Assembly: GCA_037074615.1 (NCBI GenBank)
Contig: CM073549.1
Span: forward strand, 4,035,001-4,099,000
Reading direction: 5' to 3'
From: Leucaena leucocephala
Lineage: Eukaryota; Streptophyta; Magnoliopsida; Fabales; Fabaceae
Length of the DNA: 64,000 nt
A program made the translations under genes and the position numbers. Below are positions 59,627 through 64,000 of the stretch, one piece after another; position 1 is the stretch's first letter; each line of letters begins with the position of its first letter. The notes beneath the pieces are model-generated. The model made no database searches, was not told the DNA's origin, and was given only the letters and a program-made list of their open reading frames with translations.

Positions 59627-61797
59627 CTAATTTGGACTGAGAACACATTCAGTAATTTTCTCCCAGGATTTCAGAGTTTTGTCTGCAGTGTCTGTCTTGC
59701 ATAATGCAAGGCGATTTATCTGAAAGTTCAAGCCACTGACATCATCAAGAGCATTGGCTCTTTCTTGAGCCTTTTTCTTCTCCTCATCAGTTAAATCTGC
59801 ATACAGAAGGCTCAGGTGGGGCATGTAAGCTGCAAACATAAACAACATAACAATGAGCAAGAGAGTTTTCCCCTATTATCTCCATATATATAGTATTATT
59901 ACACCAGTTGGGAGATTTTACCCTTGCATATGTCAACTTAAAAGAAAGTCATGTTCCTTCATCAAGAGGTCACTGATATCCTAAGTTTGAAAGTACTCAG
60001 GTATTTGACAAGTGAAAGACTTGGGTTTGCATTCAGAAAGCAAACAGATTTCAAAGGATATGCCACTTCACACCATACTTTCACCCTGTGGCATTTATAA
60101 AGTGAAGGGGAATGCTTGTACATGAGCTAAAGCTGCATACGTGTACTTTTATTGTTCCGGACTCCAAAGAAGATTCTTTTTGTTAATAAGCAACCTAGCG
60201 TGGTAAAAAAGTTGCAAATGAAAGTTCTGCTATCAGGGGATAAGAAAATACATTGATTAGAGTTTTAGAAGGACACAACACTTCTTGCGTTCTAAAAATG
60301 CACTTAATTATGAGGATAAAGGAGATAGAATTGCTTCCAGTATTATTTGCAGCCTCTATTTTCTTCTAGAGTTTAGCCATAAGAGGCTTCTTTTAACCAG
60401 TAATAGCCTAAGATCTCTCTGTCACATTATGATATTCTGTTCATGCCTATTCTTTATTATAAGTCATGGCATATTACTAAAACAAACAACTGAAATGTGT
60501 AAACTAAATCTCAATGTTAACATAACTCTGCCTATATTTATAGTTCGTTCCAGGCATAAATAAAAGAGAAGAGTTGTGTTAGGCTCTTGATAGCCAACAT
60601 AAAACTCTGTTGAATCTCTCATAGATTGACATATGTTAATCAGCTTCATGATCTAAATTAAATTTGAGAGGATTTTCTTTACCATTAAGAAATACAATAC
60701 TTTCCAGAGTTTTCATTCTGCATTCTGACAAGGTTCATAGGTGGTAATAAATCGAATTTACTTTTCTATATAGACTTCCACTTGCAGCCAGTAAAAAGAT
60801 AAAGCTTCAGGCAAAACACATATCATGTAACTTACGAGATGATCTATTGTAACCAAAATGACCGATGCAGTGGTCACTGGTTCCAACTACCTGTGGAGAA
60901 AAAGAAATTAGAAAGAGAGAGAGTCAAAATAGAAATGACATGACAAAGCCTTCCAAATTTGTATCATAAGTAGGAATTGGCAATTCTCAAGTGTAAATTT
61001 ATATCAATATTATTGCTCAAAGCATAAAATAAATTGACTTTAATATTTGCAAGCAGCTGGGGAAATTTTTGACATTATCAATGAAAAATGAAACAAGAGT
61101 GATTGACAATTTAGGCTGTCACCACCCATAAGATCAGCTGTGTGCCATCAGTTAAAGAGTATATATGCTATGATGTTGTAACCGTGCACATATTTCTGTC
61201 TAACATTTCAATCCAGGATAAAGCATGCTTAATCTCTAATACAATACTTATTGAGAAAAAGATTAAGCACAAAGAGCATTACAATCAAAGGACATGTCCA
61301 GAATCGCAGCTGATTTAACAACTTAATAATCAAAACCTGAGAGAAAAACTGAATACCAATTTCAATGCCATGTCCATCAATTGCTGGTCAATTAACTACT
61401 ACAAAACTAGCAACAGAGACCAGTCTGACAGAAATTAAAATAACTAAATGACAGAAAAAACTAGAAAAGAAAAATTGAAGAGTACCTCCGGGGTGGGATG
61501 AATCAGAAGGTAAACACACTGGTAAAAGAAAGTCCCTGTAGCCACACGATCAACGGTGGCATTATAAGCCTTGAGGCCCTCACATGCGGACCGGAACTTC
61601 TTCAGAGCGTCATCGGGAGTCAGGCTGGTCGATCCGACGACTGTGATGTGGGGTTCAAACTCAGGCCCTCCGAACTCCGATCGGAGGCCGCTCATCAGCT
61701 TCTTCATCCTATGACGCACATCTTCCGGAGGTAAAGCCCACACTGAATACACAAACTTCTCGGTTTCAGGTTTGGTAATGGTTTCTGGGGCTGCCAT
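59627..61797 (-). CDS. Cyclic phosphodiesterase (2H family), At4g18930 type
   Basis: Three exons, right to left: 61486-61797, 60836-60890 and 59627-59829, in phase, 189 residues (Arabidopsis CPDase is 181). It opens ADP-ribose 1'',2''-cyclic phosphate, made when tRNA ends are ligated after splicing, to ADP-ribose 1''-phosphate; the plant enzyme is soluble. Seen: the two 2H motifs, HIT at His50 (FEPHITVVG) and HLS at His127 (YMPHLSLLYADLT), plus VYSVWALP at the N-terminus, VDRVATGTFFYQCVYLL, and the C-terminal NRLALCKTDTADKTLKSWE. Start choice: ATG at 61797 gives the usual length, but the same frame stays open for 91 more codons up to an ATG at 62070, a possible transit peptide. Confidence 0.92.
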
Positions 61798-62708
61798 GAA
61801 GGAAGAAGGGGAAAACGGAGAAGCCGAAGATACCCAAGAAGGCAGAGAAGTCAACGAGGCAGAAGAAAATGGACAGTGCAGAATGTGAAACTTAACGATG
61901 CCTTTCTTGCAAGACCCTGTTTTGAGATTGTTTAATGGCAAGTGGGGATTGAAGTATGCGTTTAGATTAAAAATGGAAGATTTTGCAGGAATCCAACGCA
62001 GGGAGTGAATCGTGGGGACGACAGAGTGGGGAAATGGCATTCGCGCTTCTGCGGGAGCAAGGGGATGCACATTCTGAGTATATGTCCGGACAAAAAGAAA
62101 CGCTGTCGTTTCCTTATCTGATTATCGCTATTTTAGTTAAATTACATTCAGGAGCCTAAACTTTGCAAATTGCAACAAAGAACCCCAATCAAAATAAATA
62201 TTTGACCGAGATGAGGCCTTACAGGTCTACACCCAAAAAACATCCTCAACAGGCCATGACCTCATTGTTGGCCCATTCATTTTAAGATCAGCTCATATTC
62301 TCACTTGGGCTTAGCCCATTCTACAAGATCCGTATCATGACAACAAGTTGAATTGGATTTGGGTTAACAACAAAGTGGAACCAATATGGAAAATTATCAA
62401 TCTAGTTAGTCCTGCAAGAACTATTGAATCCAAATACTTCTATCAATTTTTTATTTGGGAAAATAAAAATCTTTACTGTATGGAATAACATAAAGTTTTC
62501 CCCAATTCTTCAACAAGAATAGGAATCTTCACGCACATAAATTAAAAGTTTATGTTCAAATAGATTGAGATGTGTGGATGAAAATATTGTACTAATGAAC
62601 TTATCATTAGGTGGACAATTTCCCTCTTCCCAATAAGGGAAGGAAAAAGAGAAAAATTAAAGCAACTCTTTACAAAACCAAAGGGCATGAATCACTTCCT
62701 TGGCAAAA
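61798..62708. other. Intergenic between CPDase and SAUR
   Basis: The first 273 bp are the in-frame upstream extension of the CPDase frame and may be leader or coding. The rest shows no gene; the SAUR 3' UTR should end here. Confidence 0.5.
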
Positions 62709-62734
62709 CTGTGTTATCTAATCTAAGTTAGTCC
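62709..62734 (-). promoter_or_regulatory. DST-like mRNA instability element in the SAUR 3' UTR
   Basis: On the minus strand, starting 17 nt after the SAUR stop codon: GGA, six bases, then TAGATTAG. DST elements in SAUR 3' UTRs have a GGA, an ATAGATTAG-type block and a GTA block at short fixed spacings and cause rapid mRNA decay. The first two blocks are recognisable; the third is not clear. Confidence 0.5.
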
Positions 62735-62750
62735 TGTCTTCACAAGTTAA

Positions 62751-63011
62751 TTAGCAGTCACCGAACGAAGAAGTGACATGTAGGAAGACATCTTCTGCAC
62801 AAGGAATAGTGAGAGCACCCATTGGATGGTCATATCCGAATTCTTCCTTAGCTTGGCTTAACAACTCTTGAAATGAGGATTGGTTCAAGTATGATATAGG
62901 AATTATAAATCTTTTCATTTTCTCTCCAACGTACACTGCTAGATATCCCTTTGGCACTTTACCGGCTTTTGAAGATGTTGACCTTCTGATTCCAGGCAAG
63001 CGAAAGCCCAT
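62751..63011 (-). CDS. SAUR-family auxin-induced protein
   Basis: Intronless, 86 residues, the normal size. Seen: MGFRLPGIRR start typical of the short SAUR19/20-like branch, then the SAUR core KVPKGYLAVYVGEKMKRF, IPISYLNQSSFQELLSQAKE, EFGYDHPMGALTIPC and a short C-terminus. Such proteins are made within minutes of auxin treatment and promote cell expansion by inhibiting PP2C.D phosphatases, which keeps the plasma-membrane H+-ATPase active. The frame is open for 98 codons further upstream but without family similarity, and a TATA box lies inside it, so the start at 63011 is secure. Regulation: two auxin-response words upstream (63299 and 63329) and a DST-like element after the stop. Confidence 0.93.
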   Translation of the reverse strand: MGFRLPGIRRSTSSKAGKVPKGYLAVYVGEKMKRFIIPISYLNQSSFQELLSQAKEEFGYDHPMGALTIPCAEDVFLHVTSSFGDC

Positions 63012-63119
63012 TGTTTTTCGAGTAGATGAGAACAAGAAGAAGGAAGTGTTTGAATATTGATGCTTGAGCGTGTTGTGAAAGATTTGCGTTGCTTGTTTCT
63101 GAAATAATTCAAGTATGAG

Positions 63120-63127
63120 TATATATA
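63120..63127 (-). promoter_or_regulatory. TATA box of the SAUR gene
   Basis: TATATATA, about 109-116 nt upstream of the SAUR ATG, giving a leader of roughly 80 nt. Confidence 0.65.
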
Positions 63128-63298
63128 GATGAATGTTGTTTATGCGAAAGAGCTTATGAATTATTGGAAGAGGGGGGCATAAAGAGATCACATGGTGTTG
63201 TCTTGGATGACAAGGGCTTATGTAGAGGCCACATGGAGTTGTCTTAGAGGTCCTTTTCAGGTACAATATGGAGTGTACGTTAATTAGTCCAATGCCTA

Positions 63299-63334
63299 GA
63301 GACATAAGTGAGAAGGATCATATGATTCTGTCTC
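63299..63334 (-). promoter_or_regulatory. Paired auxin-response elements
   Basis: GAGACA at 63299-63304 and TGTCTC at 63329-63334, in opposite orientation, about 290-320 nt upstream of the SAUR ATG. TGTCTC is the classic ARF-binding word. Single words are common by chance; a pair upstream of a SAUR gene is more telling, although the spacing is wider than the best-known composite sites. Confidence 0.5.
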
Positions 63335-64000
63335 TTGTTTTCTTCAATATAAAAATCTCGTTCTTTATTCATTTACAGCCACACAATATGCCCCATGCTG
63401 CAATTTTTATTATCTAATAACAAACACGTTTCAGGCAGATTTCTTGCCTACTCCTATCAAAACATTAATTAGTTTTCATTCTGAAAGAACTTAATTATAA
63501 TTAATTAATTTAATTTTTATAATTTATATAAATTAATCAATTAACATTTATATTAAGGATTGAAAATAGTAGCATATACAACAATCAAGCCAACTCCTAC
63601 AAGATAGACCAAAATATGAAAATCTTGGAAGGATCTAAATTGATGATAGATGCAATGCTACAGGGTTTGGAGACATAATTAAATAGCATGGTGTCAAAAG
63701 CCAAATAGCAAAGTGGTTAATTAAATATCTATTTAAACTTTCAAATTTTTTACTTTGAGCTGGGTCTTATTTTCTAAGGGTAAGATAAGATCACGATACA
63801 TAGGACTTCGTTATTAATCGATTTTCTTCACCACCAATTATGATCCTCCAAAAAAAAAATCTATAAAGATACATAGTAGACCACGAAAATTGAATTTCGT
63901 TCCTAGACATTTGTCAATCGAATTGAGTTCACATATTTTTATAAATTCAGATAATATCATTGAATACAAAGACTTAAATATGGAATTTTTTGAGTGTAAA
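63335..64000. other. AT-rich flank, no gene
   Basis: Distal SAUR promoter and intergenic DNA up to the window edge. A Stowaway-like trace around 63490-63570 is possible. No gene recognised. Confidence 0.45.

Overview
The window is nuclear DNA from a eudicot plant. It is AT-rich, its genes are split by GT-AG introns, and it carries plant-only families (AGAMOUS-type MADS, SAUR, B3, S40, type-II GDSL lipases, plant subtilase). Small transposons and SINEs fill the space between genes. All family names come from reading the translations; no search was run, and splice sites were placed by eye from GT/AG signals, reading phase and family knowledge.

Layout, left to right: an intergenic stretch; a one-exon S40-type senescence regulator (minus, 5.3-5.7 kb) whose 5' flank is duplicated 3.1 kb upstream; a six-exon PPR-like gene (plus, 12.5-14.6 kb); a nine-exon subtilase of the SBT5.6 type (minus, 16-22.8 kb); about 10 kb without genes, holding a hAT element and a 1.26-kb long-TIR element full of tandem repeats; two GDSL esterase/lipase genes in tandem (plus, 33.3-36.0 and 38.5-41.3 kb); the floral homeotic gene AGAMOUS (minus, 43.1-48.2 kb) with its large second intron; about 7 kb without genes; a one-exon B3-domain gene (plus, 55.6 kb); a small secreted Pro-rich peptide gene and a broken tandem copy of it (57.4 and 58.9 kb); a cyclic phosphodiesterase (minus, 59.6-61.8 kb); and a SAUR gene (minus, 62.8-63.0 kb).

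From memory, CPDase, AG, a GDSL lipase, a PPR protein and S40-3 lie in this order in Arabidopsis as At4g18930, At4g18960, At4g18970, At4g18975 and At4g18980. The window shows the same five in the reverse direction, so it looks like the conserved AGAMOUS neighbourhood. The subtilase, second GDSL gene, B3 gene, peptide pair and SAUR appear to be added here or lost there. The genes do not form a pathway; the link is positional.

Mobile DNA is well resolved. A 782-bp hAT element has a perfect 8-bp target duplication, and a 531-bp hAT element has a 7/8 one. A 1257-bp Mutator-like element has a perfect 9-bp duplication. Stowaway-like MITEs have TA duplications. Three SINE-like families are present, several copies with long target duplications. 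No tRNA, rRNA or CRISPR array was seen, and no intact LTR retrotransposon.
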